NCBI GenBank assembly: GCA_963665005.2
Contig: CAXXTQ010000001.1
Location: forward strand, 2,294,001 to 2,358,000
DNA length: 64,000 bases
Direction of reading: 5' to 3'
Source: G963665005 sp963665005
Lineage (GTDB): Bacteria; Bacillota; Clostridia; Christensenellales; SZUA-584
How positions within the stretch are numbered: the stretch's first letter is position 1; every line of letters begins with the position of its first letter. Under the pieces are notes generated by a model. The model was not told the DNA's origin. It made no database searches and was given only the letters and a program-made list of their open reading frames with translations. A program made the position numbers and the translations under genes. Shown here one piece after another: positions 30,462 to 38,246 of the stretch.

Positions 30462-31877
30462 TTAATCACAGAACTCCTCGCAGTATTTATCTATGCCGTA
30501 TTGCTTTATAAGCTTCTTCAAAGTCGCAGGCCCGGCAACTCCGTCGGCCTCGAGCCCCTTTTCGTTCTGGAACTCTATTATAGCGTCTTTCGTGCCTTTG
30601 CCAAAATAACTGTCTGCATAAACATCATATCCAAGAGCATTTAACATTAACTGTAATCTTTTCACTCTGTTTTCAGGCTTGCATCCAAGCTGCGGCCATT
30701 TATATGTCCGTTCAAAAAGTGCAGGAGGTCTCGAGTCAGAGTCGCTTCTTCCCGAATACGAATCGCTATAAAAATTATGCCCGCCTATTCTGGTATAAAA
30801 AACATGGCTGCCCCAATTCTCTCCTTCAGGCTTGTTTGGATGGAAAAAATAGATGTTCTGCGGAACTTTCCAAACCTCGTCATTAAGAACAGCCCGCGCT
30901 GCCGATTCGCATGAAGAACTCGGATTTATAGACGAAGAATATCCGCTGAACTGCCCCGACGCGGTAACGACCTCTATTATATCATCGCCGGGATATCCGC
31001 TTGCCAGAACGCGGTTCATGACAACGTTGCCCACAGCTATCTTGCCATCGGTAGATTCCCCTCCCGCTTCACCTTGTATTAGCTGCGCCAAAACGTGCAG
31101 CTCTTCATCGGTATACTCATAATGGTTAGAAGAATACCCAGCCTCGTTATAATATAAGTCTGCTTCTACCATAAAGTAATCCGCAAGCTCTCTCAAATCG
31201 ACCGGTTCGGGCGTAGGCTCGGGCTCTTTTGTCGGCGTAGGCTCGGGCTTTGTTGTCGGCGTAGGCTCGGGCTTTGTTGTTGGCGTAGGCTCGGGCTCTT
31301 TTGTCGGCGTAGGCTCGGGCTCTTTTGTCGGCGTAGGCTCTAGCGTAGGTGTCGGTATATCATCCGGAGATGTAGTCGGAACGGGAGTTGCAGATACTTG
31401 AGGTATATCAGACGAACTGATTTTGGTATCAAAATCGTATGATTTTTGAATTTGCGCAAGCGCCGCTGCGTTTTCTTCCAGTTGAGCGCTGCTTTGCTCT
31501 TCTGTCTGAGACGGCTGTGCGTCTGCTTCGTTCCAGGGTGCAATAATTACCGTTAAAATAATAGCGGCTGTCAATATAACAAAAGCCGCCGCAAATGTTT
31601 TATATTTACTTCTTATTTTCTTCTTGCTCGATCTTTTTTCGCCAGCTGCAGTTTCCGCATTGGTTTTTATATATTTATTGCGGACAAAAAAATCAGCTGC
31701 TATAGCTAAAAAACCTTTAGGTTTTCTTTTGTTCGTGCTGTTAAAGCGGTGCTGCGAAGTTTCGCTTTTAGAAACAGCATCTTGTTTAATGCTTCTGCTT
31801 TTACTAAAAACGCCATTGCTTTTTCTTCGCTTTTGTATTGACTTTTTCTCCGAGTGCCTGCCCGGTTGTTTAAACAT
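30462..31877 (-). CDS. SleB-type cell-wall hydrolase with C-terminal peptidoglycan-binding domain, copy 1
   Basis: 471 residues. Basic cytoplasmic head, one membrane helix (about 93-113), a linker of PTPTKEPE repeats, a Hydrolase_2 (SleB) domain from LAQLIQGEAGGESTDGKIAVGNVVMNR, and a C-terminal PG_binding_1 domain (LQLMLNALGYDVYADSYFGKGTKDAIIEFQ). SleB enzymes are lytic transglycosylases acting on spore cortex; the classical enzyme has the binding domain first, so the order is reversed here. The long basic N-terminus keeps it bound to the membrane. Paralogue upstream at 32040-33506. RBS GAGGAG precedes ATG. Confidence 0.9.
   Translation of the reverse strand: MFKQPGRHSEKKSIQKRRKSNGVFSKSRSIKQDAVSKSETSQHRFNSTNKRKPKGFLAIAADFFVRNKYIKTNAETAAGEKRSSKKKIRSKYKTFAAAFVILTAAIILTVIIAPWNEADAQPSQTEEQSSAQLEENAAALAQIQKSYDFDTKISSSDIPQVSATPVPTTSPDDIPTPTLEPTPTKEPEPTPTKEPEPTPTTKPEPTPTTKPEPTPTKEPEPTPEPVDLRELADYFMVEADLYYNEAGYSSNHYEYTDEELHVLAQLIQGEAGGESTDGKIAVGNVVMNRVLASGYPGDDIIEVVTASGQFSGYSSSINPSSSCESAARAVLNDEVWKVPQNIYFFHPNKPEGENWGSHVFYTRIGGHNFYSDSYSGRSDSDSRPPALFERTYKWPQLGCKPENRVKRLQLMLNALGYDVYADSYFGKGTKDAIIEFQNEKGLEADGVAGPATLKKLIKQYGIDKYCEEFCD
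31213..31340. repeat. 24-bp tandem repeats coding PTPTKEPE
   Basis: Five units starting at 31213, 31237, 31261, 31285 and 31309 plus a partial one at 31333, each beginning GTAGGCTCGGGCT. They encode the proline-rich wall linker of the SleB copy 1 and are prone to length change. Confidence 0.9.
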
Positions 31878-32006
31878 TTTGTCATTCTCCTCGAAAAAGA
31901 TTTATACTATCATGTTAATTCTATAATACTTCATCTATTACGCATTGTCAATATATTCGTAACAGATTCGTAACAATTTGCCCTGTTTTTACAATTGAAT
32001 GCACAT

Positions 32007-32034
32007 AAAAAAAGCGGCCGTTAAACCGCTTTTT
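32007..32034 (-). terminator. Terminator after SleB copy 2
   Basis: Minus strand AAAAAGCGG/CCGCTTTTT stem with an 8-nt loop and T tail, directly after the stop at 32040. It separates the two SleB genes. Confidence 0.85.
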
Positions 32035-32039
32035 CTTCA

Positions 32040-33506
32040 TCAGTTGTAAAAATCAAGATAATATTTTTCAAATCCGTACGCTTTTATCAGCGCCTCAATT
32101 GTTGAAGGCCCGGCAACTCCGTCAGCATCCAGCCCTTTGCTCTCCTGAAACTCCTGCAAGGCTATTTCAGTATCTTTGCCAAAATAACTGTCTGCGTAAA
32201 CATCATAGCCCAGTTTATTTAGCATATACTGAACTCTGTATACTCTTTTTTCCGGCTTGCATCCGTAACGCGGCCATTTATATGTTCTGTCAAAAAGCGA
32301 AGGTGGTACTTGCCCGTTGCGATTACGCCCGCTGTATCTATGTGTATAAAAACAATGTCCGCCGATCTTTTTATAAAACGGATGGCTTCCCCAGTCGCCT
32401 TCTCCCGATCCGGAGCGGAAAAAATATACGTTTTGCGCAATAACCCAGTGCTGGTTATCTAGTATATCTCTTGCCGCCGCTTTGGCCGAAGATTTCGGTT
32501 TTCTGTCTTTATGCCTCGCATATGCGAACTGTCCGGGCGCTGTTATTACCGCTGTTATAGTGCTGCCCGGATACCCTCTGCATAAAACGCGGTTCATAAC
32601 GACATTGCCGACGGCAAGTTTTCCTTCATAAGACTGCCCGCCTGCTTCTATTTGAATAATCTGCGCCAGTAAATAAAGCTCGTCCTTTGTATACTCATAA
32701 TAATTTGTCGAGTATCCGACATCGTTATAATAAAGGTCGGCTTCTACCATAAAATCATCTATCAGATCGTCCATTACAACCGGAACGGGCGTCGGCTCGG
32801 GCTCGGTAGTAGCTGCAGGCGCTGATTTTTGCGTAGGCGCCGCGGTTTCGTCAGGCGGCGTAGTGGGTATTGACGTTACCTCTGTTTCGATTTCGGATAA
32901 CGCGTCGGTTGACTGCTGAAGCTTTGCAAGCACAGCTATATCATCCGTCTCTTCTGCCTTTGCCTCTGCTTCGGCTTGCAACGGCACAGGCTCTTCTTCT
33001 TTAGGCGCCGCGCCTCCTAAGGGAACGAGTAAAACGGTAAGCAATACAGCAGCAACTAATACTCCCGCCCCTGCATATATATATATCCGTTTGATTTTAC
33101 TTGCTTTTTTACCAGCTCTTTTTCCGCTTTCGGCAAATAACAATGCAGAATCTTTGCTCTTTTTCATATTCTTTCTGCCAAAAAATAAAGCTAATTTTGA
33201 TATTAGCCCGCCAAATAATTTTTTCTTATTACCATTAACAAATCTTTTATTAGGCGCTGTTCTTAAACCTTTATCGACTTGCTGTGCACTTAAAAAGGTC
33301 TTCGCGTCCGCTTTATTCTTTTTGCACATACCGGCAAGCACTTTACTATTTGGCGCTTTGCTCTGCTTTTTTCCCTTATTCTTTAAAGAAACAGGCTCAA
33401 CAAAAGACGAAATGTCTTCCGCTTTGATATTCTTTTTTATTATTGCGGTTCTTTTTTTACCCAGTTTTGAAAAGAGCTTTTTCAAAGAACCTTTGACATC
33501 TACCAT
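32040..33506 (-). CDS. SleB-type cell-wall hydrolase with C-terminal peptidoglycan-binding domain, copy 2
   Basis: 488 residues. Long Lys-rich N-terminus (about 145 residues), one membrane helix (IYIYAGAGVLVAAVLLTVLLVPL), an acidic/proline linker, Hydrolase_2 domain (LLAQIIQIEAGGQSYEGKLAVGNVVMNRVL, catalytic Glu in IEAGG) and a PG_binding_1 domain (VQYMLNKLGYDVYADSYFGKDTEIALQEFQ). Closely parallel to copy 1 but the linker is different and lacks the 24-bp repeats. RBS GGGAGA precedes ATG. Acts on peptidoglycan outside the membrane, probably in cortex lysis or wall turnover. Confidence 0.9.
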   Translation of the reverse strand: MVDVKGSLKKLFSKLGKKRTAIIKKNIKAEDISSFVEPVSLKNKGKKQSKAPNSKVLAGMCKKNKADAKTFLSAQQVDKGLRTAPNKRFVNGNKKKLFGGLISKLALFFGRKNMKKSKDSALLFAESGKRAGKKASKIKRIYIYAGAGVLVAAVLLTVLLVPLGGAAPKEEEPVPLQAEAEAKAEETDDIAVLAKLQQSTDALSEIETEVTSIPTTPPDETAAPTQKSAPAATTEPEPTPVPVVMDDLIDDFMVEADLYYNDVGYSTNYYEYTKDELYLLAQIIQIEAGGQSYEGKLAVGNVVMNRVLCRGYPGSTITAVITAPGQFAYARHKDRKPKSSAKAAARDILDNQHWVIAQNVYFFRSGSGEGDWGSHPFYKKIGGHCFYTHRYSGRNRNGQVPPSLFDRTYKWPRYGCKPEKRVYRVQYMLNKLGYDVYADSYFGKDTEIALQEFQESKGLDADGVAGPSTIEALIKAYGFEKYYLDFYN

Positions 33507-33689
33507 TAAAAACTATCTCCCGAATAAGCATTATCGCATTATTATTAGTCAATAATAAACTATATTCAAATTCATGTCAATGCTAACGTAACACTTTTGT
33601 AACATTATTCATTTTACCCAAATTCATACAATTCATGCTGTAAGCTTCGTTTTTGCCCCTTTTATGTGCATAATAAGCAAGATTCCTTA

Positions 33690-34184
33690 CTAATTCCTAT
33701 CGCCTATCTGTTTTTTTATTTTGTCTCTCTGCGCCGAGTTTGCCGCTTTTGCGTTATATAGTTTAATTATCTGTAAAACCTTCGCGCCTTTGTCTTCGAG
33801 CGTCTCTTTTATAATATCCGCACATTTGGCGTTTGATTTATAAGGAGTCCTGTCCGCCTGCATTGTAAAGATAATTATCTGCTTACCGTCCGCGTCTAAC
33901 TCGCTCATAAAAGTATTTACAGCCGGCGCAGGGTTACCTGCCCAGATAGGCGTACCAATACATATCTTATCATACTGCTTCATCTGCTCTTTGAAAGAAT
34001 CTATAATCTCGCTCTTTTTACATGCAGCGCCCGCAAACCCTGCGGCAAGATATGCAAATATTGACCTTCCTCTTTTTTTGACCTCTTTTAATGGATATAA
34101 ATCCGCGTCTAATTTCTCTGCCAAAATCTCCGCCGCTATTTTTGTACTGCCGTCCTTTGAATAAAATACCACTGCGGTTTTCAT
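33690..34184 (-). CDS. Flavodoxin-like protein
   Basis: 164 residues from ATG 34184 (GAGGTG upstream). The FMN phosphate loop is VVFYSKDGSTKIAAEIL (residues 5-21), the second loop TPIWAGNPAPAVNTF, as in flavodoxin-4/NAD(P)H-quinone-type proteins. FMN electron carrier; partner unknown. It is 22 bp downstream of a TetR regulator on the same strand, so the regulator probably controls it. Confidence 0.87.
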   Translation of the reverse strand: MKTAVVFYSKDGSTKIAAEILAEKLDADLYPLKEVKKRGRSIFAYLAAGFAGAACKKSEIIDSFKEQMKQYDKICIGTPIWAGNPAPAVNTFMSELDADGKQIIIFTMQADRTPYKSNAKCADIIKETLEDKGAKVLQIIKLYNAKAANSAQRDKIKKQIGDRN

Positions 34185-34206
34185 AATCGTACACCTCAAT
34201 ATATTT

Positions 34207-34785
34207 TTATATCGCAAACGCCCAGCCTTTAACGCCCAGAGTTTTAGCTGCAATTTCGCGAATTCCTTTATTTATATCTTCCTCGCTGTCATTATTCTTG
34301 TGCAAAAAAGCATCTATTCCAAGAAAAGCGACGCGCGCGCAGACGCTTGGGTTCTTTACTCTAAAAACGCCTTGCTCTATACCCTCGTATACCACATTCT
34401 CCAAGAGCGGATAAAGTGCGTGCATTCTCTCTTCGTCTATCACGGCACGAAACCATTCTGTTTCGCCGTCTTTGAAATAAGTTCGAGGCTCACTTTGAAA
34501 ACCCCTTTTTTCAATAAGTTCGCTTATAAAATACTCTATCTTTGACATAACATCTTTTTGGTTTTCCATGTATTCTTTTATCTTTTCGCTGTATTCTTGA
34601 AGCTGCGCCGCTAAAATATAGCGCACAATATACTGTTTGCTTTCAAAATGATAAAAGAAAGTTCCTTTTGCAACACCGGCCAGTTCGCAGATTTCTTCTA
34701 CCGGTGTTTGGTCATAGCCTTTTTCAGAAAATAAAGTTCTCGCGCTGCTTAATATAAGCATTTTTGTCGCTCTCTCGCCTGCCAT
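34207..34785 (-). CDS. TetR-family transcriptional regulator
   Basis: 192 residues from ATG 34785, which has GAGGAG upstream; the frame is open further but without another ribosome site. The N-terminal helix-turn-helix is the classic TetR type (ILSSARTLFSEKGYDQTPVEEICELAGVAKGTFFYHFESK). The C-terminal ligand domain is divergent. It precedes the flavodoxin gene in an operon, and a perfect 15-bp inverted repeat overlaps its own promoter, so autorepression by a redox or xenobiotic ligand is plausible. Confidence 0.9.
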   Translation of the reverse strand: MAGERATKMLILSSARTLFSEKGYDQTPVEEICELAGVAKGTFFYHFESKQYIVRYILAAQLQEYSEKIKEYMENQKDVMSKIEYFISELIEKRGFQSEPRTYFKDGETEWFRAVIDEERMHALYPLLENVVYEGIEQGVFRVKNPSVCARVAFLGIDAFLHKNNDSEEDINKGIREIAAKTLGVKGWAFAI

Positions 34786-34834
34786 AATCTCCTCTTTCTC
34801 GCGGCGGGCGGGGCAGCCTGCCTTTAGCCGCAAT

Positions 34835-34863
34835 GTGATAATTTCATTATCGACTAAAGTCAA
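34835..34863 (-). promoter_or_regulatory. Promoter with overlapping operator-like palindromes upstream of tetR-flavodoxin
   Basis: Minus strand TTGACT (34863-34858), 17-nt spacer, TATCAC (34840-34835). The spacer holds the perfect inverted repeat GATAAT-TTC-ATTATC (34837-34851), and GACTAAAGTC (34852-34861) overlaps the -35. Good candidates for the TetR operator. Confidence 0.55.
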
Positions 34864-34901
34864 TTTTTTAAACATTTTCTGCTGTTTTTTTTACTTCTTT
34901 T

Positions 34902-35483
34902 TTAGTATAACTGCCCTAAGACGGCCGTTTTTTCGTATAAAAACAGCCTCGCGAATCCGCAGGGCCTTATATCATAATTAAATAGATGTGTTTTATCGCC
35001 GTGTAGATAAAAAGACAATACCGACGCTATGAAGCCTTTATGAGAAACCACCAGTATTTTTTTGTTTTCATGCTCTGAAATTATGCTGTTTATGGTATTT
35101 ACCGCGCCGCCGAAATATTCTCTGACACTCCCGCCTTCAGGAAAAACAAACGAACAATAATCATCTAAGTATTTGTTCCACTGTTCGGGCATCTTTTGCT
35201 CAATTTGCTTTGCGGTAAGCCCTTCAAATAAACCAAAATCCATCTCACGCAAAGTTCTTGTATATTCTATTTCGTAACCGGGCGCTATTATATGCGCTGT
35301 TTGCACAGCTCTTTTCATATCGCTGCTGTAAACAAAATCAAATTTGTCTTGCGATAATGCTTTTGCCGTGCGTTTTGCTTCATCCTTGCCTTCATCGGCA
35401 AGCGGTAAATCGGTTTTCCCGCAATACACCCTGCTTATTGTTGCTTTTGTTTTACCGTGCCGCGCCAAAACAAGCTCTGTCAT
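34902..35483 (-). CDS. Histidine phosphatase family protein
   Basis: 193 residues. Phosphoglycerate-mutase-like fold: RHG motif LARHGKTKA (residues 6-14) with the catalytic His, RTLREMDFGLFEG supplying the proton donor, and VVSHKGFIASV with the second His. Size and the GKTDLPLADEG segment match CobC/PhoE-type broad phosphatases rather than glycolytic mutases. No cobalamin genes nearby, so the substrate is open. Located between the ATP synthase terminator and the TetR region. Confidence 0.88.
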   Translation of the reverse strand: MTELVLARHGKTKATISRVYCGKTDLPLADEGKDEAKRTAKALSQDKFDFVYSSDMKRAVQTAHIIAPGYEIEYTRTLREMDFGLFEGLTAKQIEQKMPEQWNKYLDDYCSFVFPEGGSVREYFGGAVNTINSIISEHENKKILVVSHKGFIASVLSFYLHGDKTHLFNYDIRPCGFARLFLYEKTAVLGQLY

Positions 35484-35489
35484 ATTTCT

Positions 35490-35520
35490 CCTAAAATAAA
35501 GACAGCCGTTTTTACACGGC
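35490..35520 (-). terminator. Terminator of the ATP synthase operon
   Basis: Minus strand AGCCGT/ACGGCT stem with a 6-nt loop then GTCTTTATTTT, 16 bp after the atpC stop. Confidence 0.75.
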
Positions 35521-35535
35521 TTGTCACTGGAATTT

Positions 35536-35952
35536 CTATTCTAAATTGCGGTCTTTTCGGCCGACTCTCAGGCGCACCATCGCTCTTGCAAGCGCAATCT
35601 GGTTCTGCATATATTCCTGATAGCTTTTCTTTTGGCGCAGCCGTTCTTCCGCTCGTTCTTTGGCTTCCTGCGCGCGCCTTATATCTATCTCTTCGGGCCA
35701 TTCTACTGCCTGAGAAAATATAATAGTCTCGTCCGGCCTTACTTCAACAAAACCGTCCGTCGTTGTGCACTGTTTCCACTCTCCGTCTATCTGAAGCTTC
35801 ATTTCTCCGACTTTAATTGCCGAAACCATGGGCTCGTGCATTTTTTGTATGCTCATTAATCCGTCGGGAGTAGGAATTATAACACTTTCTACTTCTCCGT
35901 GGAAAAATATCCTCTCGGGCGTTATTATCTCCAGCGTATATTTTGCAGGCAT
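35536..35952 (-). CDS. atpC: F1 ATP synthase subunit epsilon
   Basis: 138 residues. N-terminal beta-sandwich (LEIITPERIFFHGEVESVIIPTPDGLMSI) and a C-terminal helical hairpin (RRAQEAKERAEERL to RAMVRLRV), the part that can inhibit ATP hydrolysis. Last gene of the operon, 10 nt after atpD. The usual GHAPLVT/A-type segment reads KMHEPMVSAIK here. Confidence 0.95.
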   Translation of the reverse strand: MPAKYTLEIITPERIFFHGEVESVIIPTPDGLMSIQKMHEPMVSAIKVGEMKLQIDGEWKQCTTTDGFVEVRPDETIIFSQAVEWPEEIDIRRAQEAKERAEERLRQKKSYQEYMQNQIALARAMVRLRVGRKDRNLE

Positions 35953-35962
35953 AACAAATCCT

Positions 35963-37366
35963 CTATTTCTTCTTTGCTTTAACTCTTACGTCGTCTATAT
36001 CGCCCGCCATAAAGAAGGCGCTTTCGGGTATATCATCCGCTTCTCCGTCAACTATAGTTCTGAAGCTTTCTATTGTTTCTGGCATAGAGACATATTTTCC
36101 GGGTATGCCGGTAAAGACTTCTGCTACAGACATAGGCTGCGATAAAAATCTCTGTATCTTTCTCGCTCTGTAAACAAGCGTCTTGTCTGTGTCAGAGAGT
36201 TCTTCCATACCTAGAATAGCTATTATATCCTGAAGCTCTTTGTGCCTTTGCAGAATCTCACCCACGCGCCGCGCTATGTTGTAGTGGTCTTCCCCAACTA
36301 TTCGCGGGTCGAGTATTCTCGAAGTTGACTCGAGCGGATTTATCGCAGGGTATATGCCAAGCTCTGATATCTGTCTCGAAAGAACGGTAACAGCATCTAG
36401 ATGCGTAAACGTCGTCGCAGGAGCCGGGTCTGTCAAATCGTCGGCCGGAACGTAAATCGCCTGTACCGAAGTTATCGAGCCGTTCTTTGTCGAAGTTATA
36501 CGCTCCTGAAGCGCGCCGAGATCGTTTGCCAGAGTCGGCTGATAACCAACCGCCGAAGGTATACGCCCAAGCAGCGCCGAAACCTCTGAGCCCGCTTGTA
36601 TAAAACGGTAAATATTATCTATGAAAAGCAAAACGTCCTGATGTTCTTCGTCGCGCAGGTATTCAGCCATTGTCAGCCCTGTAAGCGCAACACGCATACG
36701 CGATCCGGGCGGCTCGTTCATCTGTCCGAATGCAAGGCACGTCTTTTCTATAACGCCCGACTCGTTCATATCATCTATGAGCTCGTTTCCTTCACGGCTT
36801 CGCTCGCCTACTCCGGTAAATACCGAGAAACCGCCGTGCTCTGTCGCAATATTCTTTATAAGCTCCATTATAAGCACAGTTTTACCGACGCCCGCTCCGC
36901 CGAACAAGCCTATTTTCCCGCCCTTCGCGTACGGTGCGAGCAGATCAATAACTTTTATTCCTGTCTCAAATATCTCGGTCGCCGGATTTTGTTCAGAAAA
37001 CTTCGGCGGGTCACGATGTATCGGCCACTGATGTTCGGCGTTTATAGGCCCTTTGCCGTCTATCGGCTGTCCGATGGCGTTCATAACTCTTCCGAGCGTT
37101 TCTTTGCCGACAGGTACTGTTATCTTATCTCCCGTGTTTATTACGGGCAGTCCGCATGAAAGGCCTTCTGTCGCATGCAGAGCGATACAGCGAACTACGC
37201 CGCCGCCTATGTGCATTTCTACCTCTAGCCATACTTCTCTCTCACCCAATTTTATAACGAGGGCATTGAAAATCTCCGGAATATACCCGTCGTGAAACAT
37301 AACGTCTAAAACGGGGCCTGTTATTCTTATGAGTTCGCCCTTATTTACTATTTTATAATCCTGCAT
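35963..37366 (-). CDS. atpD: F1 ATP synthase subunit beta
   Basis: 467 residues, standard. Catalytic subunit: P-loop GGAGVGKTVLIMELI, GERSREGNEL with the catalytic Glu, and the DELSEEE-like region, here EELSDTD. Conserved ESTSRILDP. RBS GGGAGA upstream; 16 nt after atpG. Hydrolyses or makes ATP in the alpha3beta3 ring. Confidence 0.98.
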   Translation of the reverse strand: MQDYKIVNKGELIRITGPVLDVMFHDGYIPEIFNALVIKLGEREVWLEVEMHIGGGVVRCIALHATEGLSCGLPVINTGDKITVPVGKETLGRVMNAIGQPIDGKGPINAEHQWPIHRDPPKFSEQNPATEIFETGIKVIDLLAPYAKGGKIGLFGGAGVGKTVLIMELIKNIATEHGGFSVFTGVGERSREGNELIDDMNESGVIEKTCLAFGQMNEPPGSRMRVALTGLTMAEYLRDEEHQDVLLFIDNIYRFIQAGSEVSALLGRIPSAVGYQPTLANDLGALQERITSTKNGSITSVQAIYVPADDLTDPAPATTFTHLDAVTVLSRQISELGIYPAINPLESTSRILDPRIVGEDHYNIARRVGEILQRHKELQDIIAILGMEELSDTDKTLVYRARKIQRFLSQPMSVAEVFTGIPGKYVSMPETIESFRTIVDGEADDIPESAFFMAGDIDDVRVKAKKK

Positions 37367-37382
37367 ATCTTTCTCCCGAATA

Positions 37383-38246
37383 TTATGATAAAGCTTCCAG
37401 AGCGCCCATGATCTCTGAAATCTCGTTTGTAATAGCAGCCTGCCTTGCCCTGTTGTACTGTTTTGTAAGGTCGTGTATCATATCTTCCGCATTGTCCGTC
37501 GCGTTTTCCATAGCCGTCATTCTTGCGCAGTGCTCACTGGCGTAAGACTGTACAAGACATCCGTATACAAGGCCTATCATATACTGCGGCACAAGAATAT
37601 CAAAAACTTCTCTCGGCGATGGATGATAATTCATTTCTGCCGAATACGAAGTTTCCGTATCAACGCCTTCAAAGTTTGATATGGACAACGGCAGCAATTT
37701 TATAGCTTTTGGTTCCTGAAGAAATACCGAAGAAAAATCGGTATATATGACATACACTTCGTCCATAAGGCCATTATCGTAAAGCTCCAATATATCTTTA
37801 GTGATATTCCGTGCGTTATACAGTGACGGGTTCTGCGAAACATGAAGGAACTCTACATCTACCATAAAGCCCCTGCGTTCAAAAAACGCGCGCGCTTCCT
37901 GCCCCACCGTCAAAATATATCTTTCTTCGCTCTGCTGCATTGTCTCTAAAGCGAAGTTTAAAACGTTGTGGTTATATCCGCCGCAAAGCCCTTTATCCGC
38001 CGCTATAACGACATACGCCGCCCTGCCGTGTTCGCTCTCGCCTATATACGGATGGTGGATATCGTGCGAATGGGAAAAGATATCTTTGAGCGCAGACTGT
38101 ACCCGTTCAAAATGTACATGGTTAGCCTCAAACTTGGCTATCGCTTTTTTCATCTTGGATGTGGAAATAAGATGCATAGCCCTTGTTATCTGCTCTGTTT
38201 CGGATATAGACCGTATGCTGTGTTTAATATCTCCCATACTAGCCAT
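37383..38246 (-). CDS. atpG: F1 ATP synthase subunit gamma
   Basis: 287 residues. N-terminal helix MASMGDIKHSIRSISETEQITRAMHLISTSKM and C-terminal helix (MTAMENATDNAEDMIHDL to NEISEIMGALEAL) are the coiled coil of the rotor shaft; the middle includes DKGLCGGYNHNV. Start overlaps the atpA stop by one base (TAATG). All key features present. Confidence 0.97.
   Translation of the reverse strand: MASMGDIKHSIRSISETEQITRAMHLISTSKMKKAIAKFEANHVHFERVQSALKDIFSHSHDIHHPYIGESEHGRAAYVVIAADKGLCGGYNHNVLNFALETMQQSEERYILTVGQEARAFFERRGFMVDVEFLHVSQNPSLYNARNITKDILELYDNGLMDEVYVIYTDFSSVFLQEPKAIKLLPLSISNFEGVDTETSYSAEMNYHPSPREVFDILVPQYMIGLVYGCLVQSYASEHCARMTAMENATDNAEDMIHDLTKQYNRARQAAITNEISEIMGALEALS

Noticed and set aside
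31213..31340. 24-bp repeats as a possible CRISPR or regulatory array
   Set aside because: They are contiguous without spacers and code for a Pro-Thr-Glu-Lys linker.
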